A stretch of 64,000 nt of DNA from Rhynchosporium graminicola (lineage: Eukaryota; Ascomycota; Leotiomycetes; Helotiales; Ploettnerulaceae), in NCBI GenBank assembly GCA_900074885.1, contig FJUW01000004.1, positions 3,198,578 to 3,262,577 on the forward strand, written 5' to 3'. The translations under genes and the position numbers were made by a program. Under the pieces are notes generated by a model. The model was given only the letters and a program-made list of their open reading frames with translations, did not search any database and was not told the DNA's origin. Positions 12,569 through 24,808 of this stretch are shown here, piece by piece (the stretch's first letter is position 1; every line of letters starts with the position of its first letter).

Positions 12569-14799
12569 GAAAAAAGCTTGCCCTCGAGCGTTAGTCTATC
12601 TCCTTATTACTATTAAGGTAGTCGTAATTATTAATTCTATCGTAGAAAGCTTTTAGCTAATTAGGTAGTCTAGTAGGAGGTCTAGCTTACGTTAGGTTAT
12701 TAAGGTGGAATTATTATAGCTTAGCGGGAGCGTATTTAATATCTATAGCGTTATACTATATAAGATCGACGTCTTGATTTAACTAGGAAACTCGGTATAA
12801 GAAGCTATTACGCTGCTTACGGCACGCAAGTATATCTTCGATCTCCTATTTATCGTTACTAGTAATATTAATAGGTAGTGACAGTAGTGAGGTTTATCCT
12901 AGTAAGGGGTCGTTTAGATACTTCTATAGCTTAGTAGCAGGGAATACGTTATGTACTTTTATACTAGTAGGGAGCTCTAGGCGATAAGAGCTTCCGACTT
13001 TTTTAATTATACGGAAGGGTCTATTAGTCGGGAAGTCGAGTTTTTTGCTAGGTCGAGTACTTGTAAAGTAGTATATATCTAGCTAGATAAAGTTATCTAT
13101 AGTGAAGTCGACTTTACGGCGTGAGCGATTATAGGATTAGGATATCTTAGCTTATATACGTTAGAGGCTAGATTAAGTAGTAATCTAGGCGTCGCGTAAG
13201 CGATTAGCGTAATCTAGAGCTTACTAAGTATTTAACTTATCAGTAGGTATAGTAGAGTCAGGTAGGTCTTTCTAATTCTAATTAACACGGGGTATATATC
13301 TATAAACGACTTCAAAGGGTAAGAGACTTCTAAGGGATTCGTAAGGGAGAGTTATTTAGGCGTAGTCTATAATAAGTAAGAATTCCGACTAGTCGTCTTA
13401 ATAGTAAGAGATAAAAGGTTATAATCTACGTTAGAGATATTAGTTATAGATCTCTGTTTAGCTATCTATTTACAAGTAGTCTACTGCAGAAAGCTATCTT
13501 TTAGTACTAAGAATTATAATAACTATAGTCTAAAAATAGGAAACGAATTAAGGCCTTTTATTAGAGGTAATTATTAATAGAGCTCCGAAATAGTAGTATA
13601 CGTAGTATAAGTAAAGCTTTATAAGGTCGCGCGTATTAGAGGTCTTTCGGTATAGAATACTAATTACTTATTTACTAAAACAGTCGATAAATATAAGAAT
13701 ATTATCGTAGCTATATTTATCGCAGTTGAAGCTATAGTAATCGACTATAATATACTCTTATAGACGTAATAGTACAGGTAGAGGTTAGAGGAGGCCCGGT
13801 TTCTTATCACGTAGCACTTGAATTCGTTAGTAAGTATAATAGTTACAGTAGTACTAGTTAATAGTTAAAGCGATTCTATACTACTAGTATTATAATACTA
13901 GTAGTTATAAGGTCTTCTTTATACTTAGATAAGTAGTCTCTAATTAGTCGTATACTTCGCGTATAAGTAGTATACGAAAGTATAAGACGTCAGGTACGAT
14001 TAGTCTTCCTTTATAGAGTAGAAGATCTTTTTCTATAGTTAGTTTTCCAGGAGTAGTAGAGAGAGCTTATTTCCGTAAAGCTTAGAGTAATAGCGTAGTG
14101 CGATTAGCATTAAGTACTTACTATACTATAGAAAAGACTAGCGATAAGTCGGCGACTTCTAAGGCGTTAATAAGCTTAAAGTTATCTATAGAGTCAGAGC
14201 TATTCTAGAGGTTACTTATAAATAGTACTAGATCGATTTAGTCTTCGCGTAGTAGCTACTATAAACGCTAAGTTCTTTTAGCGTTATTCTAGTTATCTAA
14301 TTCATCTGTTCTACGAGAGAGAGCGTTAGCGAGTAGATTATACTTCCTAGGTCGATAGGTAATTATAAAGTTATAATCTGCGAGTAGCTCGGCTTATCAG
14401 GCTTATCGTACGTTTAGCTATTTAGAGGTTATAAAGTACTTAAGAGCTTTATAATTAGTAATAACGCGGATCTAATATAGTGCGCCTACGAGCTCAGATC
14501 TCTAGTTACTAAAAGATCGTATAATTACGAGTATTTACTTATTATGAATAGCGTAATTAAGCTCGGCAGGTAGTATAGTCTTAGAGAAGTAAGCTACTAG
14601 GAACTAGTCTTCGTCGTACTATTACAATAGTATACCTGCTATTACTCTATCACTAGCGTCTATTTCGATTATATAAGGTAGATATTACTAATAGTAGTAG
14701 AGGAGTAGTACCGAAGTAAGAGCGTACTTTAGGTAATTAAAAGTATCTTTATACTCCCTAGCGAACTAAAATAATACGTTATTTTTAGTAAGTTATATA

Positions 14800-15600
14800 A
14801 GAGGTTTTACGATAATTCTATAGTCCTTAATAAATCGTCGGTAGAAGTTATAAAAGCCTAAGAACAATTATACGCCCTTAACTATAATCAGGTAATTCTA
14901 GGATTATATAATATTAACCTTCTTAAGGTCTACCTCGATCCTAGAAGTAGAGATAATAAATCTAAGGTATTTAGTGTAAGTAATATTAAATTTATACTTC
15001 TTAAGGTCAGCTTATAATCTAGCGTCTTATAATTATTATAGCACCTTATATACGTATAATTAATACTATAGTAAGTCGTTAGAGTAGATCAGAATATCGT
15101 TTAGATATACTATATAGAAGTCGTCTAAGTAGTCGAATAAGATATTATTTATATATCGCTAGTATATCGCAGGGCTATTAGTTAGACCGAAAGGGAGTAC
15201 CTTACACTTATATATACCGTAATAAGTCCGGAAGGTCGTATACTCTTCAGAGGCTAGATTTATTCGAATTCGGTAGAACGCCTAGCGAATATCTAGTTTA
15301 GTGAATATCTTAGTAGTAGAGATTCTAGCTAGCGTTTTATCGATTAATAGCAGTAGATATTAATCCTTCCTCGTAAGGTTATTAAGTACGCGAAAGTCGA
15401 TATAGAATCTTAGACTTCTATTAGCTTTCTTAACGAAAAGAATAAGTATAGCGTATAGTACTTAAGAAGGTTCGATGAAACCTTTAGCTAAGTTATTAGT
15501 AATATACGCCTTAATAACTTTAAGTTCTTCAGCTAATATCTTATATAAGGAGGAGTATTTGAGGTTCTTCTCGGCCCCTTCCTCGAGCTCAATTTAGTAA
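14800..15600 (-). pseudogene. Reverse transcriptase of inner element, degraded
   Basis: On the minus strand PFGLTNSPAIY, then a TAG in place of the expected Gln, then RYINNILFDYLDDFYIVY and YLNDILIYS (15107-15081) give the canonical Ty3/gypsy RT block. The first Asp of the YLDD box is Asn here (GAC to AAC), and the CAG-to-TAG stop is also a RIP product. Confidence 0.88.
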
Positions 15601-16899
15601 TTATATAAGCGATAAGGAGGGAGAATATCGCTAGCTTCCTTAGAAAAGACGTATGCCTACTAGCTATACTCGTAAGGGATCTATAGTTCTAAATCTAATT
15701 CGCTTAAGCTAATAGCAAATTACTAGGCGGTTTTATAACGTTCTATAAAGTCGATAGTTACCGATACAATAGTAGTATTACGTTACTAAACTACAATTCG
15801 ATCATTAAGAAGCTTATCTATCTCGTAAAAAGTAGTAAAGAAGATCTTATTATTAGAAGACTTCTAGCGTTTATATAAGAGATAGAAAGCTAAGCTACTA
15901 ATCGTATAAATCTCTAGCGCAAGAGGCTCTAGAAGAGGTCTGAGCACACGAGGTAATCTTTATCGCTTCCGAAATATCGTAGTAGCTATTTTTATACTTT
16001 AAGTAGCTTCTATTAAGTCGCGAGACGGTATTCCGAGTAACTATTAGTCTATAGTATGAATTATATAGGTATAGTCTTATACGTAGGTCTTTAATATAAA
16101 GACTTCTAATTAGGGTTAAAGTAGAGATTCACGCGGGATATAAGTAATAATATCACTAAATTATACGCACTTCAGCTATATATTAGTAGCTTCTCTAGAG
16201 TATAAAGACTTCTCTTTACTACTCTATTCTTATTCTTCAGGTAATAAATACTTAGGCTCATTGTATCTATAATAAGTAGTATAAACGCTAGAGAAACGGT
16301 CCTAACTAATCGGCGGTAGTAATAAAGAGTTAGTTACTTATAGAATACTCTCTAGGGGAGAGTTTTAGATATTTTTATAGCTATAAGTCTCCCTAGAAAT
16401 ACGCTTCCGAGCTAGTAATAGTCATTTAATAATAGAGATAGAGTTAATAATAGCTCGAATATTAATAGGAGAGTTAGCTGCGCTTCGCTATTCCTTGTAC
16501 GCTTCCTAGAACTAATTAAAGCGTTCGTTTCGTTCGTTAGCGTCGTATTAGTAGCGCTAGTAGGTATAGTATTTACATAAGTCCTTAATCTCGATCAGAG
16601 AGCTATAAATGTTACTAGGAGGAGTATATAGTAGCTAAATAATCTATCGTTTAAAGGTATCTAAGAGTACTTAATATTCCGAAAGCTAGGTCCTTCCGAG
16701 TATAATACTATAGTTTCCGAGAATAGTAATAAGAAAGGGGGTAAATACCTGAACGCGATAATCTACTGTTAAATTAAGTATCGTATAGTAACTAATAGTA
16801 CTACTATTAACGCTATTAAAGCTTTTAATAAGAATTACATTTAGTAGAGAGTAAATTAAAAGTTTTAAGAAGAAAGAAAGGGATTTAAGAAAAGAACAA

Positions 16900-18633
16900 T
16901 AAATAAAATAATATATATTAGCTCTAGAATCAAGAAGTGCGAGTAGCTTATACGAGAGTCTATTCTTAGTAAGAGTAGCACGTATAGTAAACGATTAACT
17001 ACTAAGAAGCTTCGTAAGGTTAAGATATCGCATATCTCGTATATTACCTAAGAAGGAGTCTTTCCCTAGGCGTAGTCTTTTACTAGTAGTTTAATATACT
17101 CTTAGGCGTTATCGTACGTTTCTTCTAGCTCGCTATTAACATTATTATTAGCGTTAATTACATTAATTCGATACGGAGTATTAGGTCGAGCTAACGACAA
17201 GTATAAGTATGAGGTAGGCGTAAAGTAATAAGGAGTATTCGCTGGCGATTATGCATAAGGCGTGTCGTTTCGTATAAAGTATAATACTTATTTGCTAGTC
17301 GTACTAGTGTTCTCGGGCGTAAGAAGACTAATTTGCGAATAAGAAGAGGAGTTAGTACTACGGCGCTAGGAAGAGGTATTTATAGGGCGTTCCCGAGTCG
17401 CGCTAGCCTTAGCTGAAGACTCGGAATAATAAGTCTTTTCAATGAATTGACCTTAGTCTTTAGCTTATATAGCCTTAATATATTCTTCTAGTATCCTTAA
17501 CGTTCGGTACTATTAGAAGAGCTATTTCCGTAGCCGTATAGGTAGCTTCTCCTATAAGTCCATTTTCAGAGTCGATTGATTATTTACTCTAGCTTTATAA
17601 GCTAGCGTACGAAACTCGTAGTAGAACGTCTAGAAGGTCTACTTATAATCTATCTTTAGCGCAGAGTAGCTAGCTCTTATAGTTTATTAGTCGTATAGAT
17701 TAGATAAGAAGGAGACGAGTTAAGTGATTATATCGAGTGAATCGATTATACTGCCTTTTTTATTATATTCTAGTTCTAAGAATAAGAGTTCTAGGTAAGT
17801 TCTAGCTATTCTTTCTGTTTAGTTAAGTAACTAATTTTTATAATAATCTTTATCGATAAAGTAACTAGAGTAGCGCTAGAGGGCGTTATATATCTGCACT
17901 TCCTAGAGTTTTAGAGAGTAGTCGATTCTATTAGAGAGCTTATTTAGAAGGTTCAGTATCTTCTCTATACGCGTAGCGTATAATATTAATAATATTCCTC
18001 CGGTAGATTATTCTCGATGATAATTATTAGGTATAAGAATAGCGTTATCTTCTTTAATTAACAGTAATAGTATTATACGCGATTAAATATTATTAAACGA
18101 TATAGACTTAGTAGAGCGCTAGGTAGTTAACTAGCGTAGTTCTAGGAACTTATCCCGTAACTAGTATAGTTCTATAAATAAGTTAGCGTTTAATTATCTC
18201 TCCTCTGCGAGCTTTCTTTCTGCTTCTTATAGCTAGTAAGCGCAGTTTTCCTATAAGTTACTTATAGTTACTATTAGTATAATGGTATTATCGGGGAGGT
18301 TTAGCGACTTAGTAAGTTCATTAATTATAGTAAGAGTTAGGGAGCTTAACTCGGACGAGGCGTTGTCGCGAGTACTCTCTACTATAGAGAGAGATAAGTT
18401 ACGGCGAGTATTACGAGTCGCTGAAGAATAGGAGATAGAGGGAGTCAGAGAACTAGTAGTCGATTTATCGGACTTAGGTTACTTCGGTTTAAGTACTATT
18501 CTTTAAGTTTATACTTAGTATAAGCTTTCTCTATATAGCGTAGTCTCCTGCGTTTAGTAGCTCTAGGTATAGAGGTATAATATAAGTAGATATTTACTAT
18601 ATTCCTAGAAATAAGTAAAAGAGTTATAGATAA
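16900..18633 (-). pseudogene. Presumed gag region of inner element
   Basis: Assigned by position only: it lies between the 5' LTR and the pol region of a minus-strand gypsy element. No zinc knuckle could be read through the RIP damage. Confidence 0.35.
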
Positions 18634-18868
18634 TATAACGCTTACTCTAGAAAGGTCTTAAAACTACCTGAGTAATAAGACCTTATATTACTATGAATAT
18701 AAAGTAGTAAGAATCACTTGAGAATCTATAACTAAGGAGTAAAGAAGTAGAGAGAGAATAGAAGTATATATATGAAAAGGGGCCCCTAAACTCTACTCGT
18801 ATAATCTCGCTTAGCAGTAAGTGTTTCCACCAATAGGGAGAGACCTCCAAACCTGACCAGTCGTCACA
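18634..18868 (-). repeat. Inner element LTR, right (5' LTR)
   Basis: 235 bp, same length as its partner, ending TCGTCACA and followed by GTATA. It keeps more CpA/TpG than the left copy, for example in CGTCACA against CGTTATA. Confidence 0.93.
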
Positions 18869-18873
18869 GTATA
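18869..18873. repeat. Right target-site duplication of inner element (GTATA)
   Basis: Exact copy of 12315-12319. The outer element resumes directly after it. Confidence 0.9.
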
Positions 18874-20948
18874 GCTACTAGTTCTAATAAGGTTATCTTC
18901 TATTGCGCCGAGTAGTTAGTATAAAGGCTAGTACTAATATAGTTAACTTATTAGCCTTATCCCTCTCCTTCTCTTATTATTACTTTCTTCTAAACTCGGC
19001 GTATTCTATTAGAAGTATCTAAAGTTACAGATAAAGTATTAGAAGTTAAGTAAATACTATTATTATTAGGTATCGTCCTATTAGTACTATTAGTACTAGT
19101 ACTTAACTCTATTATTCGCTTCAGAGGTCTCTATCTCGCCTAATACCTTAGCAGTACGAATTATCTATTACTAGTCGTTATAACTCCTATATCTCCTTAG
19201 TTTACTTATTAATACGAGACTATATCTATAAGTAAGCTTCTCTCGCCTGATTCTTAGTATTATAGATCTTTAACTTAAACTCGTTTACTATATTACTATA
19301 GTCTCGTAATAATATACTCGCAGCTAAGCTTAGATCTAAAGCTTAGTATATTCGTCGGATAATAAGGTCTTAGTTTATCTCTCCTGCCTCGATATAGAGA
19401 TTATATTTATTATCTAAGAACTATCTTAAAGATAACTCGCTCTTATTCTTAAAAGAATACCTTAAAGCATTAGCCTTCCGTACTATTATACTTAGATTCG
19501 TATAGAATTAGAGTAAGAGTTAATATTTCTATTCTTCTAAGCTCTAAGCTATAAAGCTAGTAATTTCCGGAGATAAAGTACTAAGTTAAATAGCGGCCTT
19601 ATCTTTCATATAAATTAGTAAGACCTTAAGGACTATATCCTCTCTATAATAAGCTACTATTATATTAAGTATCGCGATATAGCTAGTAATAGAAATAGTA
19701 CTATTAAACTATCCTATATCCTATAGGCGAAGTCGTTAGTATTAGGTATTAGGCACGAGTAGCTTATTATCCTATTATAGTCTCCCTAAGTCTTAGAGGT
19801 CCGAGTTATCTCTATCTCTTACGTCAGATATATTATTATTATATATAAAGTTATAATAGTAATTCGGAAGAGAAAGTTCTATCTCGATAGAAAGTCGGAT
19901 AGATACTAGAGTGCAAGATATTAATAATCTTAGAACTACTAGTATAGAAGATATACGTATAATTATCTTAGCTTCTAAAGGGCCGGCTTAGAACCGAGTT
20001 AAGAAGATATTAAAGGAAGCTACTAACTTAAGGGCTATTATTCCTAGAGTACTAATTACTCTAATAGCCTTATCTTTTAAGTTAGTTAGAATACTAGAGT
20101 TTAAAGTATAAACTAAGGCCTTAGCTTATCTTAGAATTAGTAAGAGGATTAGTCCGACTAAGTATTTATTATCTCTATTCTCTATATCCTCTTATAAGGT
20201 CTAGATAAAGATAGTATCGCTCTTCTACTTATTCTTAGTATATACTAATACTATAGCTATAGCTATTTATAGTATAAATATAAAGCTAAGTAATCGGTTT
20301 ATTAAGATAAATTTATCTTATAGCTATCTTACTAATTCTTTAGCTCTAAGTAAAGTCTTATCCTTTAGTAAGATAAACTATCTTAGTAAGAGAGACTTCG
20401 ATAACTATAATAATTAGTCGATCGGAGAAGTCTATCTTTAATAGAAAGAAGCTATTAGGACCGTTAGCTTAAGGAAAGCCTAATCTCGGATTATTTATAA
20501 GTTAGCTAATAGAGATATACGTTAGTATTAACTTCGGGATATAATCTATATTAGCGTAACTAGTACTCTCTTAGTAAGTTAGTCTAATTTAGTATCTTAA
20601 ATTAATTAAGAGTTACGAGGCGCTATAAGAAAAGGACTTAGTTTAAGTAATAATCGTAGTAGTATCTCTAGGTATTCTTAAATAAGGGATATAAATAGAC
20701 TAGCGAAAGAAGTCCGTATAGATTACTCTAATTTAGGTATTAAAGATAAAAATCTCCCCTAGTAGTCTCTTAAGTAATTACTCCTCCCTTTAATATTAGA
20801 GCCTCTAATATAGTAGTATATAGAGTAGTACTACTAGTAAAGTCTCCGGAGTATCGTAGGGGTTCCGGGTAAGTAAGAGAAGGTCCTTTATATAAGAGGT
20901 AGTAGTTTAGAGACTTAATTTTACTTTATACTCTTAGAATTACTACTA
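18874..20948 (-). pseudogene. 5' part of outer element, presumed gag
   Basis: This lies between the outer 5' LTR and the inner insertion. It is TpA-rich and without open frames. The minus-strand bases directly after the LTR read TAGTAGTAATTC, which could be a mutated primer-binding site (normally TGG...). No protein motif was recognised. Confidence 0.4.
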
Positions 20949-21089
20949 TATTAGGGGGCGTCCGAGATATATATATAGTAAAAGTCTTAATTCTGTCTAT
21001 CGCTATAGTAGGAGGAACTATCTAAGTGAAGCTAACTAACGGCACTAAGTACTTAGTGCTATCTTGTCTCGTGATAATATCCCGTGATA
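20949..21089 (-). repeat. Outer element LTR, right (5' LTR)
   Basis: 141 bp, beginning TATTAGGGGGCG and ending CCCGTGATA on the plus strand. It aligns without gaps to the left copy. Confidence 0.88.
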
Positions 21090-21094
21090 TCGTG

Positions 21095-23137
21095 TGACTT
21101 TCCCCTCTGCTATGTACCGTCGATATCGAGTACTAAGGCCAAGAAATCTGGCAACATTTCATTGCTTTTGTGCCCTATATCTTCCCATTTCTCCTTCCTT
21201 TCCCGTCTGTTTAGGCGATGCAAGTAGTATATTCAGATTTATTCTTCAAGATGAAACCTCACAAGTATCTAACCCGGTACCCGGCCTCTTACCGTTCACC
21301 CTATACATCAGATAAATCAATCCCTCTATCAATGTATCCTTTGGTCGTTGCATTAGTCTCTGCCGTCTTCATTGCCACTACAGTCGCAGTTTCCATCGAT
21401 GTCCTAATTACGATCTATTTTGTGAGTAAGCCAGCAAAAATTCACTTGATGTGCCAATACATGCCCGTAAGTGAATCAGCACTTCCCAAGTGTTTCAACT
21501 CATATACTGATGATCACGCACCCAAGAATGCACGCGCCATTCTGTTTGACACAGCGACGAGTGCATGGTAGGCAGTGTCTCTATGCCCAAGGATCAATTG
21601 TTGCAAATAAGTTTCTTGGATGTCAACAACTCCAAACTTTGAGATGGCAGCCAGCGTTAGACATACTATAATATCCTAGGCTTGAGCGGAAGCTCACCGG
21701 ACAAAGTCGCTGTTTCTGATTCTTTTTCTCGGAAGATTCAGCAGAGATTCAACTCAGTGTAGCTCGGTGGTTGAAGAATGAGTAAAAAACAGCTATACCG
21801 GCATATACACTCATTTGGGAGAGTCCCTTTTCGTGGGGTGTTGTACCGATGCAAATGTGATCTTCTGCAGTTTTTCTGGTCACCATTGTGCCAACCTCTC
21901 CGCCACAAACCAAGGAGTTTCTGCCGCATCGACAAGGAGTGTACTATGGAGTCTGTCGAATGTGGAATTGCGCCTTACTTTTGAACGACAGTCAAGATAA
22001 CAAACGCCCGTACACTTCGTATTCATGAAACTTGGAATGACAGTTGAATCTTACAGGCACAACATGATTAGTTTACCTTCCGAGCTTCTGTGTGCCAACC
22101 AACCAAGAACGTGGGTAACAAGCACCAATGCTTCCTTGTGAGCTCCATCTCGAGTATCATTTCAGATGTTAGCTCCGCATCATGACTTAAACGACTTAAG
22201 GAAAAAGGTGCATTTATTTGGCATTTTCTCGAGTTTCATGTGATTCAGTTCTTGCAGACTGGACATTCTAGTCTTGACATGAAGCGACGTTAAAGCTAAA
22301 CGTCTCAGCCGATATTATCCCTGCTTATTTCAATATTACGTTTTATATACTTCTTGAATACTCCCTAGGCTATTCATCATAGTTTCAGTTTTTTACTAAA
22401 AGATACTAGTATACACGTTGGGTTAAGTTAAATGATATTCTCTATCTTAGGAAGTACCTATAGTACTTTACTATTGTTAACCGAATCGAAGACAGAGATA
22501 TCTACTATTATACTCATCATACTCGTTAGAAGAATCGATAAAAACCTTAAATTAAGAAAAGTGAAGCTTTTAATAAGAAGTATAATGTAGAAGGCACAAA
22601 AAAACAAGAGGAACCAAAGCCTGTGGAATACGCCCTTTGCTACCTAACAAGGCTAATACCTTAGGGCTGCTATAAATGTGGAAGAATTGAACTGATTTTT
22701 AGTACTGTGGGAGAGACGAGCTCTTTTACTTAAAGAGGTGTAAGAACCCTAATCATAGCTCAACCCCACAACCTAAGGTTGCTACAAAGGAAGGGATTTT
22801 TCAAGGCCCTCACAATAACCGTTTTCATGAGATTTTATTCTAAACTCGATTTATCAAAGGATTTGTCAGATATCGGTTTTGATCCGAGATCCAACAAGTT
22901 CTTTAAATCCTTACACTACTCGAAGTAAAGGCCTTAAACAAGATCAAAGGATTCTTCAAAGACTATTTTATTGGTTGAGATACGTGCAGAGGAGTCAAAT
23001 CCTTACACCTAAGCAACTTTGTCGTCACATCATTCTCTCATCCACGACAGCTACCAGCTTAGATGAATTTGAACATCTGCCAAACCAAAATGGCTGCTCT
23101 TGACTTGAAGACATGTTGTTATTATATTCATGATTCA
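21095..23137. other. Gene-poor flank right of the retrotransposon
   Basis: Base composition returns to normal. There is a short plus-strand frame near 21332-21571 that starts MYPLVVALVSAVFIATTVAV, a possible signal or membrane helix, about 80 codons long, but nothing supports it as a gene. The rest has only short overlapping frames. Confidence 0.4.
22540..22830 (+). pseudogene. Possible gag zinc-knuckle relic
   Basis: Plus-strand reading gives GCYKCGRIEL and, one frame over, CGRDELFYLKRCKNPNHSS, which together look like a decayed CCHC knuckle (C-x2-C-x4-H-x4-C) of a retroelement gag. Frameshifts and stops break it. The match is short and could be chance. Confidence 0.25.
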
Positions 23138-23989
23138 TTACCCTTGCGCCCCTGCCGTTTGCTGCACCATCAGCTCTTCCCATAGCTCAGTCGGTATACA
23201 TCCCTCAAGGTCTTCTAAGGCACTTTCTGACAGGTACTCTTTGGTCACCATAGCGTCCAGGTTGACGCTATTCATTTTCGACCCCCCCAAATGTTCTGGA
23301 TCGAGAAAGTACACGTTCTCCGGTGCCAACCCAGCATAATCATCGTCTTCGGTTCTTCTGTAACCGTCCCTTATACCCCCACTGCAGACCATCTGGATCT
23401 CACGAAGATTTTGAAACACTTTGCTAATCGATTGCACCTCTGACCGGGCAAAGTACTCGTCGTCAAGCAGTCGCTCAAGTCGCAGCCGCTTGATTTGGTA
23501 TCCTACAGCCTCGAATTCATGCACGTCTGTATCTCCAATAGAGACCACGTCAAGGTCAAGGTTGAGCCAGACGTAGCGCACTAGCTCAGGGTCGTGCCTG
23601 AGCATGGAGTCGGAGCCGTCGTATGTTTCCTGAGCAAGCTCGGAAAAGGCTCTACTGTACAGGAATCTGGCTTTAGGTTGCGTAGTCAAGTACTCTCGAG
23701 CCTCACGGCAAACTTGTAGCTGCACTGGGGCTGCGGTAGATGAGCGCAGGTGCCGCATTGGCCGATTGAGCGACCACGTTTCTGCATCTGCGCTGGACAA
23801 CTCGGTCTTAGCAGGCTTTGGATACCTGGTAACCACACGTACTTCAACGATACGTGGCTCGACGGTCATGTCCCAAATGGCAATGCGGAGCTCGAAGGAT
23901 AGGCGTGGAAATGGGTGAAACGTTAGTGTTGTAGTGGTAGTCATGGTCTTGCAAATTGACCGTGGCATGTGATTGCTGGTTTCAATCAA
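23138..23989 (-). CDS. 2EXR domain protein
   Basis: This is a single-exon protein of 283 residues from the first ATG. A start at the third Met (MTTTTTLTFHPF, about 23944) is equally likely, because conservation begins there. FHPFPRLSFELRIAIWDMT followed by VEPRIVEVRV is the hallmark of 2EXR proteins, a large fungal family with an F-box-like N-terminus. The later segment APVQLQVCREAREYL is the usual second conserved block. The function of the family is not established. The C-terminal half is acidic and charged, with no further domain seen. It sits beside the chitin-related cluster but has no evident link to it. Confidence 0.88.
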   Translation of the reverse strand: MIETSNHMPRSICKTMTTTTTLTFHPFPRLSFELRIAIWDMTVEPRIVEVRVVTRYPKPAKTELSSADAETWSLNRPMRHLRSSTAAPVQLQVCREAREYLTTQPKARFLYSRAFSELAQETYDGSDSMLRHDPELVRYVWLNLDLDVVSIGDTDVHEFEAVGYQIKRLRLERLLDDEYFARSEVQSISKVFQNLREIQMVCSGGIRDGYRRTEDDDYAGLAPENVYFLDPEHLGGSKMNSVNLDAMVTKEYLSESALEDLEGCIPTELWEELMVQQTAGAQG

Positions 23990-24808
23990 AAAGGTTCGTA
24001 AAGGAAAGGAGAGCTGGAGATCTCAAAGCAATGAACACTTCGGAATGCTTACTTCTTTGGGCAGCCGATATGAGTGTTTGTCAAGAGAAGTTTTGACGTA
24101 AATGTGCGGCGAAGATGTTGTCTAGGATATGAATCAATTTCCGCACATCTATCCAGGCTTCGGATGTCTGTGACAGACAAAACTAGTTGGGGTTAGTCCT
24201 CCGTGGAAACTTAGTAGACTGCGCCGTACGAAGAAAAACCCGACCTTGATCTTTGGTAGGGATGTGAATATTTTGTTCGGTTGCCACATCCCAAGTTTGA
24301 ACATGGACTGATACTCTAAAGTCTGAACAGGGCATATACAGTAGCGCACTCTAGACCGGGCTGAGCTGGCGGCTAAATCGAATTTAGTAGCCGCCTCCCG
24401 TGAACTTACCTGAAGTAGAATCTGAGCCGAGAAAGCTTGGCGTCAAGCACGGCGTAACTGAATCACGCTAAGTTTATCGACAATACAGACACATACCTAG
24501 GTAGATAACAAATAACTACGTTCGTCTATTGGTGTGCAATTTTTGCTACCAAGACCAGTCCGCATACCTTTGTCTTGGTACGACCAGCATATGATATTAT
24601 CTGATTATATCGAAGTCCACAATTCAGAGTGTCCCTCTGATCCGCTAGCCTCAATGTAAGAGCACATCGTTGACCCAGGTCTAAAGATCATAGGGTTTAT
24701 ATTGTTTCGGTTGGATTTTCCACCTTCAACCTTTCAGTTTCCTATCGCCGGTTTTCCACCTCTGTTTTTTGGTGCATCTACAGCGCCAGTTCTGTCGTCT
24801 TCATCATC
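23990..24808. promoter_or_regulatory. Divergent intergenic region
   Basis: This is a shared upstream region of the minus-strand 2EXR gene and the plus-strand LysM-WSC gene. The last 100 bases before the LysM-WSC start are pyrimidine-rich, as in many fungal leaders. No specific site can be assigned. Confidence 0.4.

Larger units (their letters stand above)
12320..18868 (-). mobile_element. Inner Ty3/gypsy retrotransposon nested in the outer element
   Basis: This is a 6549-bp element with two 235-bp LTRs and an exact GTATA duplication. The polypurine tract beside the left LTR and the reverse transcriptase show minus orientation. From the right LTR leftward it should carry gag (about 18.6-16.9 kb), then protease, RT, RNase H and integrase (about 16-12.6 kb). 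It is RIP-mutated like its host element, so insertion preceded at least one RIP round. Confidence 0.93.
4543..21089 (-). mobile_element. Outer LTR retrotransposon (Ty3/gypsy-like), RIP-degraded and interrupted
   Basis: The element is bounded by two 141-bp LTRs (4543-4683 and 20949-21089) and by 5-bp target sites TCGTA (4538-4542) and TCGTG (21090-21094), which differ by one RIP-type transition. Minus orientation follows from the polypurine tract beside the left LTR and from reverse-transcriptase motifs readable only on the minus strand. Without the 6.5 kb inner insertion it is about 10 kb. Order on the minus strand: right LTR, presumed gag region (20948-18874 and beyond the insertion), reverse transcriptase (about 10.2 kb), RNase H/integrase region, a chromodomain-like tail near 7.7-8.1 kb, then about 2.9 kb that I cannot assign. 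The sequence is saturated with TpA and poor in CpA/TpG, and stops fill every frame. Confidence 0.88.

Noticed and set aside
4521..21126. Shared 'accgtcgat' just outside both ends of the outer retrotransposon
   Set aside because: Nine bases only, not adjacent to the LTR ends (about 10-25 bp away); the real target site is the TCGTA/TCGTG pair.
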